From NCBI GenBank assembly GCA_022825725.1, contig JAJDWE010000031.1, forward strand, positions 1 to 64,000: a stretch of 64,000 bases of DNA. Reading direction: 5' to 3'. The position numbers and the translations under genes were made by a program. The notes beneath the pieces were generated by a model, which did not search any database, was not told the DNA's origin, and saw only the letters and a program-made list of their open reading frames with translations. Shown here one piece after another: positions 7,934-17,136 of this stretch. The stretch is from Gemmatimonadota bacterium (GTDB lineage Bacteria > Gemmatimonadota > Gemmatimonadetes > Palauibacterales > Palauibacteraceae). Numbering within the stretch: the stretch's first letter is position 1; each line of letters begins with the position of its first letter.

Positions 7934-8955
7934 GAAGTCTCCAGATGCACCCTGCCGCTGCCCGCCACGAGTTCACCGCACAGGAAGGCCTCGCACCCGG
8001 AGTCGCGAATCTCCTCGAGGACCCGGCCGGCCTCCGCCTCCCGCACGACCGCGACCATCCCCACGCCCATGTTGAAGGTGGAGAAGAGCTCCGCCTCGTC
8101 CGCCCCGCTTTCGCGCGCGATCACGTCGAACTCGTGCGGGCGCGGCCAACTGTTGGAGCGCACCACCGCATCGAGATTCCGGCCGATGACCCGGTCGACG
8201 TTCCCCGGGATCCCTCCCCCCGTGATGTGGGCGAGCGCCCGCACGCGGCCTGCTTCGAGGCTGCGCTCGAGGATCGACAGGTAACTTCGGTGAGGACGCA
8301 GGAGGACCTCCGACACGGAGTCCCCGGTTCCCGGGAAGGCGTCGTGGGCCCCGAGTCCGAGGCGGTCGAAGAAGAGGGCACGCACGAAGCTGTAGCCGTT
8401 CGTGTGGATGCCGCTCGACGCGAGTCCGATGAGACGGTCCCCCGGCTCCAGATCTCTGCGGGTCAACTCCGGGTAGGCGATCTCGCCCACCACGAATCCC
8501 GCGAGGTCGTATTCCCCCGGCGCATAGAAATCCGGCATCTCCGCCGTCTCTCCCCCCAGCAGCGCGCAGCCGTTCGCGCGACAGGCGGCGGCGAGTCCCG
8601 AAACGACGCTCGTCACGGTATCCGGGTCCAGCACGCCGCAGGCGACGTAGTCCATGAAGATGAGAGGCCGGGCGCCTTCAACGAGGATGTCGTTGACGCA
8701 GTGGCTCACGAGATCGGCACCCACGGTGTCGTGCCGGTCCGCCATGAAGGCGACCTTCAGCTTCGTCCCCACGCCGTCGGCGCTCGCGACGAGTTCACGG
8801 CCGGGCGTCGCCCGGAACCGCCCTCCGAACGAGCCGAAATCCGAACTCACGGCATCCGTCCGGGTCCCCTGGACGAGCCGGGAGAGCCGAGCTTTCGTCG
8901 CGCGGGCCGCCTCGAGGTTTACGCCCGCGTCACGGTACGTCAATCCGTCGTTCAT
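7930..8955 (-). CDS. purM: Phosphoribosylformylglycinamidine cyclo-ligase (AIR synthetase)
   Basis: Fifth step of purine synthesis, closing the imidazole ring with ATP. I chose the ATG at 8955 (341 residues, Met-Asn-Asp-Gly-Leu-Thr-Tyr-Arg-Asp-Ala-Gly-Val); the frame extends 12 codons further but into the kinase gene upstream. Motifs seen are Asp-Gly-Val-Gly-Thr-Lys-Leu near residue 60, His-Cys-Val-Asn-Asp-Ile, Leu-Leu-Gly-Gly-Glu-Thr-Ala-Glu-Met-Pro and Ile-Thr-Gly-Gly-Gly-Ile-Pro-Gly-Asn. Only this single purine gene lies here; purH and purN are 23 kb away. Confidence 0.95.
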   Translation of the reverse strand: MNDGLTYRDAGVNLEAARATKARLSRLVQGTRTDAVSSDFGSFGGRFRATPGRELVASADGVGTKLKVAFMADRHDTVGADLVSHCVNDILVEGARPLIFMDYVACGVLDPDTVTSVVSGLAAACRANGCALLGGETAEMPDFYAPGEYDLAGFVVGEIAYPELTRRDLEPGDRLIGLASSGIHTNGYSFVRALFFDRLGLGAHDAFPGTGDSVSEVLLRPHRSYLSILERSLEAGRVRALAHITGGGIPGNVDRVIGRNLDAVVRSNSWPRPHEFDVIARESGADEAELFSTFNMGVGMVAVVREAEAGRVLEEIRDSGCEAFLCGELVAGSGRVHLETS

Positions 8956-8962
8956 GTGTCGT

Positions 8963-9934
8963 TCACGCTTCCATCCGCGGGATTGGCTCATCGAATCTGG
9001 TGAGCGTTCCGATGCTTCGCACGCGGTCCTCCACTTCGGCCCTGGTGAGCGTCACCATGCGGCGCGCGCCGAAAGCTTCGCACGCGAAGGAGCCGAGCGC
9101 GCACCCGTACACGACGGCGCGCTTCAGCGCGGGCCCCGCGATCGAACCGCAGCGCGCCAGGTACCCGAGCAAGCCGCCGGCGAACGCATCGCCGGCTCCG
9201 GTGGGATCGACGACGTCGTCGAGCGGAAAGCCGGGGGTGAGGAAGAAGCCCTCGCTCGTGAGCAGCACGGCTCCGTGCTCCCCCTTCTTGATCACGACGT
9301 GGCGCGGGCCCCGGCTCTGAATCCAGCGCGCGGCCCGAGCCAGATTGTGCTCCCCCGAAAGCTGTTTCGCCTCTTCATCGTTCAGGGTGATCAGGTCGAT
9401 CTTCGCGATGACCTCGGCGAGACGCTCCGGCGTCCCCTCGATCCAGTAGTTCATCGTGTCGCAGGCCGTGAGCACGGGTGACTCGATCTGATCCAGGACC
9501 TCGAGCTGCAGCGCGGGGTCGATGGCGCCCAGAAAAGCCCAGGGCGCGCTCCGGAACGCGAGGGGGATCGTCGGATGGAAGTCCGCGAAAACCCCCAGTT
9601 CGGTGAACGTCGTGTCCCTCGTATTCATGTCCCGGTGATAGACGCCACCCCACCGGAAGCTGCGGCCGGGCCGCTGCTCGAGCCCCGACAGATCCACGCC
9701 CCGGCGCCGGAGGAAGTCGAGTTCGTCCGTCGGATAGTCCTCGCCGATGACCCCGACGAGCCGAACCGGCGCGAACAGGGAGGCTGCGGCGCTGAAGTTG
9801 ACCGCCGTCCCGCCGACGACGTCCTCCTGGTGCCCGACAGGCGTCGAAATCTCATCCAGCGCGACGCTGCCCACGACGAGGATCGACCCCGCTCCGGTCC
9901 GGCCGGCGCCGTTTCCGGGGACGCGGACCTTCAC
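8963..9934 (-). CDS. PfkB/ribokinase-family sugar kinase
   Basis: A 323-residue kinase of the PfkB fold. It has the N-terminal Gly-Gly-Thr-Ala-Val-Asn-Phe-Ser substrate-side glycine motif and the C-terminal signature Asp-Pro-Thr-Gly-Ala-Gly-Asp-Ala-Phe-Ala-Gly-Gly with the catalytic aspartate in the anion-hole loop. An Ile-Thr-Leu-Asn-Asp-Glu-Glu-Ala segment matches the family's Asn-x-x-Glu region. Substrate cannot be told from the sequence: nucleoside, fructose or another sugar are all possible. GTG start in a GTGA overlap with argS. Confidence 0.85.
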   Translation of the reverse strand: MKVRVPGNGAGRTGAGSILVVGSVALDEISTPVGHQEDVVGGTAVNFSAAASLFAPVRLVGVIGEDYPTDELDFLRRRGVDLSGLEQRPGRSFRWGGVYHRDMNTRDTTFTELGVFADFHPTIPLAFRSAPWAFLGAIDPALQLEVLDQIESPVLTACDTMNYWIEGTPERLAEVIAKIDLITLNDEEAKQLSGEHNLARAARWIQSRGPRHVVIKKGEHGAVLLTSEGFFLTPGFPLDDVVDPTGAGDAFAGGLLGYLARCGSIAGPALKRAVVYGCALGSFACEAFGARRMVTLTRAEVEDRVRSIGTLTRFDEPIPRMEA

Positions 9935-11619
9935 TTCGCGTCCCGGGTCATGGTTTCGGGGGCCGAGAGGCCGAGCGCCCGCAGCCCGTTGCGCAGCGTG
10001 AGCTGAACCGCGCGCGCGAGCCGGATTCTCGCGGTCCGCTCCGGCACGTCCGCCAGGATTCTCTGCGCCGGATCCAGGTTCCCCTGGTGATACCAGGCGT
10101 TCACGAGCCCCGCCGTCTCCTCCAGGTACGCGCAGACCAGGTGCGGAGCCCGGCTCGTGGCGGCTGCGGCGATGACCTCGGGAAGCCTCAGGACGGAGAG
10201 GGCGACCTCACGCTCGGCCGGGGTGCCGAAGCCATCCGGAACCTCGAGGGAGGCCGGGACTTCGTCGGCGACGACCTCCGCCTTGCGGAACACGCTGCAC
10301 ATGCGCGCATGCGCGTACTGGACCTTGTAGACCGGATTCGCATCCGACGTATCCAGAGCGAGGTCGAGATCGAAGTTGAGATGGACCTCCGCGCGGCGCA
10401 TGAGGAAGAAATACCGCGCCACGTCCGGACCCGTCTCCTCCACGAGTTCGCCCAGCGTCACGAAGCGTCCGGCGCGCTTGCTCATCCGGACTTCCCTGCC
10501 GTCGCGCAGGACCGTGACCAGCTGGATGATCAGGACCTCGAGCAGGTCCGGGCACGACAGGCCGCGCAGGGCCGCCAGCATGCGCTTCTCGTGGCCCTGA
10601 TGATCCGCGCCCCAGACGTCGATCGCGATGTCGAACCCGCGCCGCGCCTTGTCGAGGTGATAGGCGAGGTCCGGCAGGAAGTAGGTGAAGGAGCCGTCGC
10701 TCTTGATGAGGACCCGGTCCTTCTCGTCGCCGTGGCCGGACGTCCGAAGCCAGGTCGCCCCCTGCGAGCGATAGATCAGGCCGCCGCCTTCCAGCGCTTC
10801 CAGGAGGCGGTCTATCGCTCCGGACTCGTAGAGCGAGCGCTCGGAGTAGAAGAGATCCATGTCGACGCCGAAGCGCGACAGATCCTCCGCCTGTTCCTCG
10901 CGGAGCAGTCGCACCGCTTCGCGCCGAAAGTGCGCCTTGCGCTCTTCCGCCGGGAGAGAGGCGAGAAACCCCGGGCCGGCGGCGTCTCGGATCGTCAGCG
11001 CGACATCGCGGACGTACTCGCCGTGATACCCGCCTTCGGGAACCGTCGCCGGCCGGCCGGCCGTTTCCTCGTAGCGTGCCTCGACGGATTCTCCGAGGAG
11101 TTCGATCTGCCGTCCGGCGTCGTTCACGTAGAACTCGCGGGTCACGTCGTGTCCGGCCCACTCCAGCAGCGACGCGACCGCGTCGCCGAGCGCCGCGCCA
11201 CGACCATGGGCCACATGCAGCGGCCCCGTCGGATTGGCGGAGACGAACTCCACATTGACGCGGAGCGCCGGCGAGGTCTTTGTCCGTCCCCAGTCGCGGC
11301 CCGCCTCGATGACCTCCGTCAGTCGAGGCCAGATGGATCGGTCCGAAAGCCGGAAGTTCAGGAACCCCGGGCCCGCGACTTCCACCGCCGCGATGCCGGC
11401 GGCTGCGGGATCGATCAGTTCGCAGACGCGCGCCGCGAGCGCCCGCGGAGGCTGGCCGAGTCTCTTCGCGAGCACGAGCGCAGCGTTGGACGCCCAATCT
11501 CCGTGCGTCGGATCCCGCGGCCGCTCCAGCCCCGGAGAGAAGCCCTCCGGAGCCCCTGCGGCGGAAAGGGCGGATTCGAGCGCCTCGGAGAGCCGAGCCA
11601 ATCCGGCGTCGCCCGTCAC
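9931..11619 (-). CDS. argS: Arginine--tRNA ligase
   Basis: Class I aminoacyl-tRNA synthetase of 562 residues, a normal length. The HIGH-type motif is Pro-Thr-Gly-Pro-Leu-His-Val-Ala-His-Gly-Arg-Gly near residue 130, and the KMSK-type motif is Val-Arg-Met-Ser-Lys-Arg-Ala-Gly in the second half. The N-terminal additional domain and the C-terminal anticodon-binding helices (His-Ala-Arg-Met-Cys-Ser-Val) are present. GTG start overlapping the FmdB-like stop as GTGA. Confidence 0.96.
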   Translation of the reverse strand: MTGDAGLARLSEALESALSAAGAPEGFSPGLERPRDPTHGDWASNAALVLAKRLGQPPRALAARVCELIDPAAAGIAAVEVAGPGFLNFRLSDRSIWPRLTEVIEAGRDWGRTKTSPALRVNVEFVSANPTGPLHVAHGRGAALGDAVASLLEWAGHDVTREFYVNDAGRQIELLGESVEARYEETAGRPATVPEGGYHGEYVRDVALTIRDAAGPGFLASLPAEERKAHFRREAVRLLREEQAEDLSRFGVDMDLFYSERSLYESGAIDRLLEALEGGGLIYRSQGATWLRTSGHGDEKDRVLIKSDGSFTYFLPDLAYHLDKARRGFDIAIDVWGADHQGHEKRMLAALRGLSCPDLLEVLIIQLVTVLRDGREVRMSKRAGRFVTLGELVEETGPDVARYFFLMRRAEVHLNFDLDLALDTSDANPVYKVQYAHARMCSVFRKAEVVADEVPASLEVPDGFGTPAEREVALSVLRLPEVIAAAATSRAPHLVCAYLEETAGLVNAWYHQGNLDPAQRILADVPERTARIRLARAVQLTLRNGLRALGLSAPETMTRDAK

Positions 11620-11951
11620 GAGCCGGAATCGCCTTCCGGCGACCCTGAGGAGGCGCCATCAGACGCGGCTGAGGCCCCATCGGACGCGGACGACGCGCCG
11701 TCCTGCGACCCCGAGGAGGCATCGCCCGACGCCTTGGCGGCCGTGGACTTCCCGCCACCCTCCGGCGCCTGCCGATAGTCGGTGGCGTAGAAACCCGGCC
11801 CCTTGAAGACGATCCCGCCTCCCGACGAGATGAGCCGCTCCACCTGCTCTTCCCCACACAACGGACAGACGCGGATCGCCGGGTCCGACATGCGCTGGAA
11901 CCGCTCGAATTCGTGTCGACAACTGCGACATCTGTATTCGTACGTTGGCAC
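11616..11951 (-). CDS. FmdB-family zinc-ribbon protein with low-complexity tail
   Basis: Small zinc-ribbon protein of 111 residues of the FmdB/putative regulatory family. The first 45 residues fit the family: Pro-Thr-Tyr-Glu-Tyr-Arg-Cys-Arg-Ser-Cys, then Cys-Pro-Leu-Cys, then a Ser-Ser-Gly-Gly-Gly-Ile-Val-Phe-Lys-Gly-Pro-Gly-Phe-Tyr-x-Thr-Asp-Tyr segment. The last 40 residues are an acidic Ser/Ala/Gly/Asp repeat of the type Asp-Gly-Ala-Ser-Ser. I chose the GTG at 11951 because homologues begin Pro-Thr-Tyr-Glu-Tyr; an ATG lies 6 codons upstream. Function is unknown; it overlaps argS by 4 nt. Confidence 0.85.
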   Translation of the reverse strand: MPTYEYRCRSCRHEFERFQRMSDPAIRVCPLCGEEQVERLISSGGGIVFKGPGFYATDYRQAPEGGGKSTAAKASGDASSGSQDGASSASDGASAASDGASSGSPEGDSGS

Positions 11952-11985
11952 TCGTGCCCCTGGGTCCATCCGTGGAACGTCGACG

Positions 11986-12010
11986 TGCCCGCGGCGTTTC
12001 GCCGCGGGCG
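11986..12010 (-). terminator. Strong hairpin just after the mutase gene
   Basis: Positions 11988-11996 and 12000-12008 are perfect inverted repeats (9 bp, loop TTT), extended by a G-C pair at 11987/12009 and a wobble at 11986/12010. It starts 2 nt after the mutase stop codon. No T-run follows on the minus strand, so it may be a processing or attenuation hairpin rather than a full intrinsic terminator. Confidence 0.5.
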
Positions 12011-12011
12011 G

Positions 12012-13574
12012 CTAGCCGGGCCGGTATTCTCCCCACACCTCGCGCAGCGCGTGGCTGATCTCGCCCAGAGTCACGCGGCGCCTGACGGCGTCGATCAGAA
12101 CGGGCAGGAGGTTAGCATCTCCGGCCGCCGCTCGCCGGATCCCCGCCAGCGCCGCTTCCACGTCCGCGTCGCTCCTCTCCGCCCTGAGCCGCGTGAGCCG
12201 CAGGCGCTGTTCATCCGCCAAGCGAGCGAAATCCGGCGCCTTCGGCATTTCGACCGGTTCGGCATCCGCGTGCAGGTTCACGCCGACCACCTCGAGTTCG
12301 CGGCTCTCGATCGCCTCCTGATGTCGGCGGGCTGCGAGGTGGATCTCCTCTCTCATGTAGTCGATCGCCTGCACGGGGCCGCCCAGTTCTTCGACGCGCG
12401 CGAGGTACTCCCGGGCCCGCGCCTCGATGTCGTCCGTGAGCGACTCCACGAAGTAGGAGCCCCCCAGGGGATCGACGGTGTCGCCGACACCGGTCTCGGC
12501 CGCCAGGACCTGTTGCGTGCGGAGCGCGAGGCGGGCCGCATCCGCTCCGGGAAGCGAGAGCGCTTCGTCGTAGCTGTTCGTGTGCAGCGACTGCGTCCCC
12601 CCCAGAACCGCGGAGAGCGCCTGAACGGCGACGCGCACGACGTTGTTCAACGGCTGTTGGGCCGTCAGCGCCGCCCCGGACGTCTGGGTGTGGAACTTCA
12701 GTCGACAGCTCTCCGCCGTGGCTCCGAAACGGTCCCGCATGAGGCGGGCCCACATGCGGCGGGCGGCGCGGAACTTGGCGACCTCCTCGAAGAAAAGCCG
12801 GTCGGCCGAGAAGAAGAAGCTGAGCCCGGGAGCGAAATCGTCGATCTCCAGCCCCCGCTCGATGGCGCGGCGCACGTATTCCAGACCGTTGGCGATCGTG
12901 AAGGCCAGCTCCTGGGCCGCCGTCGCGCCGGCCTCGCGAATGTGATACCCACTGATGGAAATCGAGCGCCAGCGCGGCATCTCACGGGAGCAGAAGTCGA
13001 ATACGTCCGTCACGAACCGAACGCTGGGCTCCACCGGATAGATGTACGTCCCCCGCGCGATGAACTCCTTGAGCACGTCGTTCTGAAGCGTGCCCCGGAG
13101 GACGGCCGGATCGATACCCCGTTCCTGAGCCACGCCCGCGTACATCGCGAGGAGCACGGGCGCCGTGGCGTTGATCGTCATCGCCGTCGAGACGCGTTCG
13201 AGCGGGATCTCCTCGAACAGCCGGTGCATGTCCTCGATCGAATCGATCGCCACGCCGACCCGTCCGACTTCCCCCCGCACCCTGGCATCGTCGGAGTCGT
13301 AGCCCATCTGGGTCGGGAGGTCGAAGGCAACGGAGAGACCGGTCTGTCCTGATTCCAGCAGGTAGCGGAAGCGCGCGTTCGTCGCCGCGGCCGTGCCGAA
13401 GCCGGCGTACTGACGCATCGTCCACAGCCGCCCCCGGTACATCGTGGGGTACACGCCGCGCGTGTAGGGGAACTCGCCGGGCAGGGCCGGATCCGGCCTC
13501 GCGTCGCCCGCCCCGTAGACCGGATCGACTTCGATCCCGCTCGTGGTGGAAAAGACCGGGCGCCGTGCGTTCAC
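12012..13574 (-). CDS. Methylmalonyl-CoA mutase, large (catalytic) subunit
   Basis: B12-dependent isomerase domain converting (R)-methylmalonyl-CoA to succinyl-CoA. The 520-residue protein has the family signature Thr-Met-Tyr-Arg-Gly-Arg-Leu-Trp-Thr-Met-Arg-Gln-Tyr-Ala-Gly-Phe near residue 45, Phe-Asp-Leu-Pro-Thr-Gln-Met-Gly-Tyr, Ser-Ile-Ser-Gly-Tyr-His-Ile-Arg-Glu-Ala-Gly and Ser-Leu-His-Thr-Asn-Ser-Tyr-Asp-Glu-Ala. It ends where the barrel ends: the C-terminal B12-binding domain of one-chain mutases is absent, so a separate small subunit must exist elsewhere. GTG start in a GTGA overlap with the BCCP gene. A related acyl-CoA mutase (for example ethylmalonyl or isobutyryl type) is a lesser possibility. 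Confidence 0.92.
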   Translation of the reverse strand: MNARRPVFSTTSGIEVDPVYGAGDARPDPALPGEFPYTRGVYPTMYRGRLWTMRQYAGFGTAAATNARFRYLLESGQTGLSVAFDLPTQMGYDSDDARVRGEVGRVGVAIDSIEDMHRLFEEIPLERVSTAMTINATAPVLLAMYAGVAQERGIDPAVLRGTLQNDVLKEFIARGTYIYPVEPSVRFVTDVFDFCSREMPRWRSISISGYHIREAGATAAQELAFTIANGLEYVRRAIERGLEIDDFAPGLSFFFSADRLFFEEVAKFRAARRMWARLMRDRFGATAESCRLKFHTQTSGAALTAQQPLNNVVRVAVQALSAVLGGTQSLHTNSYDEALSLPGADAARLALRTQQVLAAETGVGDTVDPLGGSYFVESLTDDIEARAREYLARVEELGGPVQAIDYMREEIHLAARRHQEAIESRELEVVGVNLHADAEPVEMPKAPDFARLADEQRLRLTRLRAERSDADVEAALAGIRRAAAGDANLLPVLIDAVRRRVTLGEISHALREVWGEYRPG

Positions 13575-14074
13575 GGGGTCTCCGCTTCGACCGTCACGAG
13601 AACCTGATCGCGATCCACGACATCACCGGCGCGGACCTCGATTTCGGCCACCGTTCCCGGTTCACGGGCGCGCAATTCGTTCTCCATCTTCATGGCTTCG
13701 ATCACGACGAGTCCATCGCCGGCGTTCACGCGTTGCCCGGCTTCCGCGAGGACGCGCGTGATCAGCCCCGGCATCGGCGCGCGCAACTCCTGCGGTCCCC
13801 GCCCCCCCGCGCCTTGATCGGCCAGTGCGCGGAGCGCCCGGGTACGTTCGTCCTCCACCGTGACGTCGAAGGTCCGGCCGCGCACGGTCAGCCGCCACCC
13901 GGCGGGCGTCCGGCGCGCGAACACGCGGTGGTTCGCCCCATCCAGGGTGAGCTGGATTTCGCCGTCCGCCAGCCACGCGAACTCCGCGGCCCGCTCCGAA
14001 CCGTTCAGGCGCAGCCCGGAGACCAGCCGTTCGACCTCGAAGCTCGTGCCGTCCACCTCGACGTGGTACTTCAT
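13571..14074 (-). CDS. Biotin carboxyl carrier protein of acyl-CoA carboxylase
   Basis: A 167-residue biotinylated carrier. The C-terminal 70 residues form a biotinyl domain with the attachment motif Glu-Ala-Met-Lys-Met-Glu-Asn and an upstream Ala-Pro-Met-Pro-Gly-Leu-Ile strand. The N-terminal 90 residues resemble the connecting (BT) domain found in propionyl-CoA carboxylase alpha chains. I chose the ATG at 14074, eight nucleotides after the biotin carboxylase stop; the longer open frame upstream is a shadow. It is in effect the split C-terminal part of a PccA chain. Confidence 0.92.
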   Translation of the reverse strand: MKYHVEVDGTSFEVERLVSGLRLNGSERAAEFAWLADGEIQLTLDGANHRVFARRTPAGWRLTVRGRTFDVTVEDERTRALRALADQGAGGRGPQELRAPMPGLITRVLAEAGQRVNAGDGLVVIEAMKMENELRAREPGTVAEIEVRAGDVVDRDQVLVTVEAETP

Positions 14075-14081
14075 GATGGCT

Positions 14082-15572
14082 TCACCACTCCCGATCCGCC
14101 CGCATCCAGGCCGACAGCCCGTTCGCTCCGTCGCGGGAGCGCCGCGCACCGCCGGCAACGACCCGCGGCCGATCCTCATCCGCGAGGAGCACCGCGGTCG
14201 CCATGGCCACGTCGCGCAGCCCGGGGTCCGCCGTCGCTCCGAGTCCGGGGTGTTCCTCCACGTACCGGATCGAGAGATCGTTCGCTCGGTAGTCGGCTTC
14301 ATCCATCACCGCGAGGTGCCAGGGGACCGTCGTCTCGACGCCGCCGATGACGAGCCCCTCGAGCGCGGACCGCATGCGCCGGATCGCCGCCTCACGATCC
14401 GAGGCGTGGACGACCAGCTTGCCGAGCAGCGAGTCGTAGTGCGGACCGACCTCCGACCCGTTCCGGATCCCGCCATCCCAGCGCACGCCGGGCCCCGTCG
14501 GCACTTCGAGACGGTCGATTCGACCCATGGATGGGAGGAATCCGGCGGCCGGGTCCTCCGCGTTGATCCGGCATTCGATCGCGTGTCCGCGCGCGGCGGG
14601 CGGCTCTCCGCCGCCTAGCAGCGGGAGCCCCCGGGCGACGCGCAGTTGCTGACGGACAAGGTCCACGCCGGTGACGAGTTCCGTCACGGGGTGCTCGACC
14701 TGAATCCGGGTGTTCATCTCGAGGAAGAAGAACTCGCCCCCTTCGACCAGGAACTCGACCGTGCCCGCGCCGCGGTAGCCGACCGCCTCCGCCGCCCGCA
14801 CGGCGACCTCCGCCATTCGGCGTCGGAGCGCGTCATCGATCGCCGTGGACGGCGCTTCTTCGATCAGCTTCTGGTGTCGCCGCTGGATCGAGCATTCCCG
14901 CTCGCCGAAGTCCACGGTCCGCTCGTCGTCGGCGAGCACCTGGATCTCGATGTGCCGGGGGGAACCGAGGAAGCGCTCCGCGAACACGCGTCCGTCGCCG
15001 AAGGCGCTCTTCGCCTCCCGCGTCGCGCGTCCGAACGCGCCGGCCATCTGCTCCTCGTCGGAGACGACGTGCATGCCCTTGCCGCCCCCGCCGGCCGCCG
15101 CCTTCAGGAGGACGGGGAATCCGATCCGTTCAGCTTCGAGAACGGCGTCCCGCGCCGAATCGAGCGGGTCGCTGCCCGGTATCACGGGCACCCCGGCCTC
15201 CACCATCCGCGCCCGGGCCCGCGTCTTGTCGCCCATGATTTCGATCGCGTCGGCGGGAGGTCCGATGTGGACGAGACCCGCGGCTTCGACGGCGCGAGCG
15301 AAATCGGCGTTCTCGGCCAGGAAGCCGTACCCCGGATGGACCGCCCCCGCCCCCGTCTCCTTCGCGGCGGCGAGGAGCCTGTCGATCGACAGGTAGCTCT
15401 CCGCGGCGGCAGCCCCCCCGATCCGGACCGCCTCGCCCGCGAGAAGCACGTGGGGGGCCCGGCGATCCACGTCGGAGTAGACCGCGACCGTCCCGAGGCC
15501 TTCCTCGTGGCACGCGCGGACGATCCGGACCGCGATCTCCCCGCGGTTCGCGATCAGAACCTTGTCGAACAT
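14082..15572 (-). CDS. Biotin carboxylase subunit of acyl-CoA (propionyl-CoA) carboxylase
   Basis: ATP-grasp enzyme of 496 residues that carboxylates biotin. The chain starts Phe-Asp-Lys-Val-Leu-Ile-Ala-Asn-Arg-Gly-Glu-Ile-Ala, has the glycine-rich ATP loop Lys-Ala-Ala-Ala-Gly-Gly-Gly-Gly-Lys-Gly-Met near residue 160, and the catalytic Glu-Met-Asn-Thr-Arg-Ile-Gln-Val-Glu-His segment. A C-terminal extension of about 40 residues follows the family core. It lies between the carboxyltransferase and BCCP genes of the same complex; with the mutase downstream, propionyl-CoA is the likely substrate. Confidence 0.94.
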   Translation of the reverse strand: MFDKVLIANRGEIAVRIVRACHEEGLGTVAVYSDVDRRAPHVLLAGEAVRIGGAAAAESYLSIDRLLAAAKETGAGAVHPGYGFLAENADFARAVEAAGLVHIGPPADAIEIMGDKTRARARMVEAGVPVIPGSDPLDSARDAVLEAERIGFPVLLKAAAGGGGKGMHVVSDEEQMAGAFGRATREAKSAFGDGRVFAERFLGSPRHIEIQVLADDERTVDFGERECSIQRRHQKLIEEAPSTAIDDALRRRMAEVAVRAAEAVGYRGAGTVEFLVEGGEFFFLEMNTRIQVEHPVTELVTGVDLVRQQLRVARGLPLLGGGEPPAARGHAIECRINAEDPAAGFLPSMGRIDRLEVPTGPGVRWDGGIRNGSEVGPHYDSLLGKLVVHASDREAAIRRMRSALEGLVIGGVETTVPWHLAVMDEADYRANDLSIRYVEEHPGLGATADPGLRDVAMATAVLLADEDRPRVVAGGARRSRDGANGLSAWMRADREW

Positions 15573-15588
15573 CCGGCCTCGGAGGGGT

Positions 15589-17136
15589 TCACAGCGGGAT
15601 ATTGCCGTGCTTCCTGGGCGGGTTGCGATCGCGCTTCTCGGCCATGGCCTCGAGCCCCGAAACGCGGCGCGCGCGCGTCTCGCGGGGGTCGATCACATCG
15701 TCGATGAACCCCCGCTCGGCGGCGAGATAGGGGTTGGCGAACTTCGCCCGATATTCCGCTTCGAGTTCGGCCGTGCGCGCCGCGGGGTCCTCGGCCGCGG
15801 CAATCTCCCGCCGGAAGAGGACTTCCACCGCGCCCTTCGCGCCCATCACCGCGATCTCCGCGCTCGGCCAGGCGAGGTTGAGGTCGCCCCGGATGTGCTT
15901 GGACGACATGACGTCGTACGCGCCGCCGTAGGCCTTGCGCGTGATGACGGTGAGCTTCGGCACCGTCGCCTCGCAGTAGGCGAAGAGGAGCTTCGCGCCG
16001 TTTCGGATGATGCCCTCGTGCTCCTCCCTCAGCCCCGGGAGAAAGCCGGGCACGTCCTCGAAGGTCACCAGCGGAACGTTGAACGCGTCGCAGAAGCGGA
16101 CGAACCGCGCGGCCTTGATGCTCGCATCGCTGTCCAGGACGCCGGCCAGGACCGCGGGCTGGTTGCCGATGATCCCCACGGCGTTCCCCCCGAGTCGGGC
16201 GAAGCCGGTAATGATGTTGCGGGCGTACTCGGCGTGAACCTCCATCAGGCTGTCGGCGTCGACGACGCGACGGATGATGTCCAGCATGTCGTACGGGAGC
16301 TTCGGGTCGTCGGGCACGATCTCGAGAAGCGCTTCGTCGGCCCGGTCCGCCGGATCCGTCGTCTCCCGCCACGGCGGCGTCTCCTGGTTGTTCGAGGGCA
16401 GATAGGAAAGGAGGCGGCGCACGGCGCCGAGCGCCTCCACCTCGGTCGCCGACCGGAAGTGCGCCACACCGGACCGGCTCGCGTGCACGGCGGCGCCGCC
16501 GAGTTCGTCGAACGTCACGTCCTCGTGCGTCACCGTCTTCACGACGCCCGGGCCCGTGATGAACATGTGGCTCACCCCGTCCACCATGAACACGAAGTCC
16601 GTGATGGCGGGGCTGTAGACCGCGCCTCCGGAACATGGCCCCAGGATCGCGCTCAGTTGCGGGATTACGCCCGAGGCCAGCGTGTTCCGGAGGAAGATGT
16701 CCGCATAGCCGCCCAGCGAGGCGACCCCTTCCTGAATCCGGGCGCCACCCGAGTCGTTGATGCCGATGAAGGGGGCGCCGTTCCGCGTCGCGAGGTCCAG
16801 GACCTTCACGATCTTGCCGGCGTGCGTTTCCGAAAGCGAGCCTCCGAAGACCGTGAAGTCCTGGCTGAAGACGTAGACGGTTCGCCCGTCGATGCGCCCG
16901 TAGCCGGTGATGACGCCGTCGCCGGGGATGCGCCGGTCCTCGAGCCCGAAGTCCGTGCAGCGGTGCTCGACGAAGCGGTCGAACTCCACGAAGCTCCCCT
17001 CGTCGAGGAGGATTTCGAGGCGCTCCCGGGCGCCCAGCTTGCCGCGCGCGTGCTGGCGGGCGAGCCGATCCGGGTCTCCGCGGGCGGCCTGTTCGGATCG
17101 GGCCTCGAGTTCGGCCAGCTTCTCGCGCATGCTCAC
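15589..17136 (-). CDS. Acyl-CoA carboxylase carboxyltransferase (beta) subunit, propionyl-CoA type
   Basis: Crotonase-fold carboxyltransferase of 515 residues transferring CO2 from biotin to propionyl-CoA or acetyl-CoA. The N-terminal half has Gly-Lys-Leu-Gly-Ala-Arg-Glu-Arg and [10 protein letters not shown], an oxyanion loop; [11 protein letters not shown] follows. The C-terminal half has Asp-Val-Pro-Gly-Phe-Leu-Pro-Gly and Lys-Ala-Tyr-Gly-Gly-Ala-Tyr, and the chain ends His-Gly-Asn-Ile-Pro-Leu, the usual C-terminus of PccB. GTG at 17136 overlaps the upstream stop as GTGA; an ATG two codons in is equally possible. Confidence 0.94.
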   Translation of the reverse strand: MSMREKLAELEARSEQAARGDPDRLARQHARGKLGARERLEILLDEGSFVEFDRFVEHRCTDFGLEDRRIPGDGVITGYGRIDGRTVYVFSQDFTVFGGSLSETHAGKIVKVLDLATRNGAPFIGINDSGGARIQEGVASLGGYADIFLRNTLASGVIPQLSAILGPCSGGAVYSPAITDFVFMVDGVSHMFITGPGVVKTVTHEDVTFDELGGAAVHASRSGVAHFRSATEVEALGAVRRLLSYLPSNNQETPPWRETTDPADRADEALLEIVPDDPKLPYDMLDIIRRVVDADSLMEVHAEYARNIITGFARLGGNAVGIIGNQPAVLAGVLDSDASIKAARFVRFCDAFNVPLVTFEDVPGFLPGLREEHEGIIRNGAKLLFAYCEATVPKLTVITRKAYGGAYDVMSSKHIRGDLNLAWPSAEIAVMGAKGAVEVLFRREIAAAEDPAARTAELEAEYRAKFANPYLAAERGFIDDVIDPRETRARRVSGLEAMAEKRDRNPPRKHGNIPL

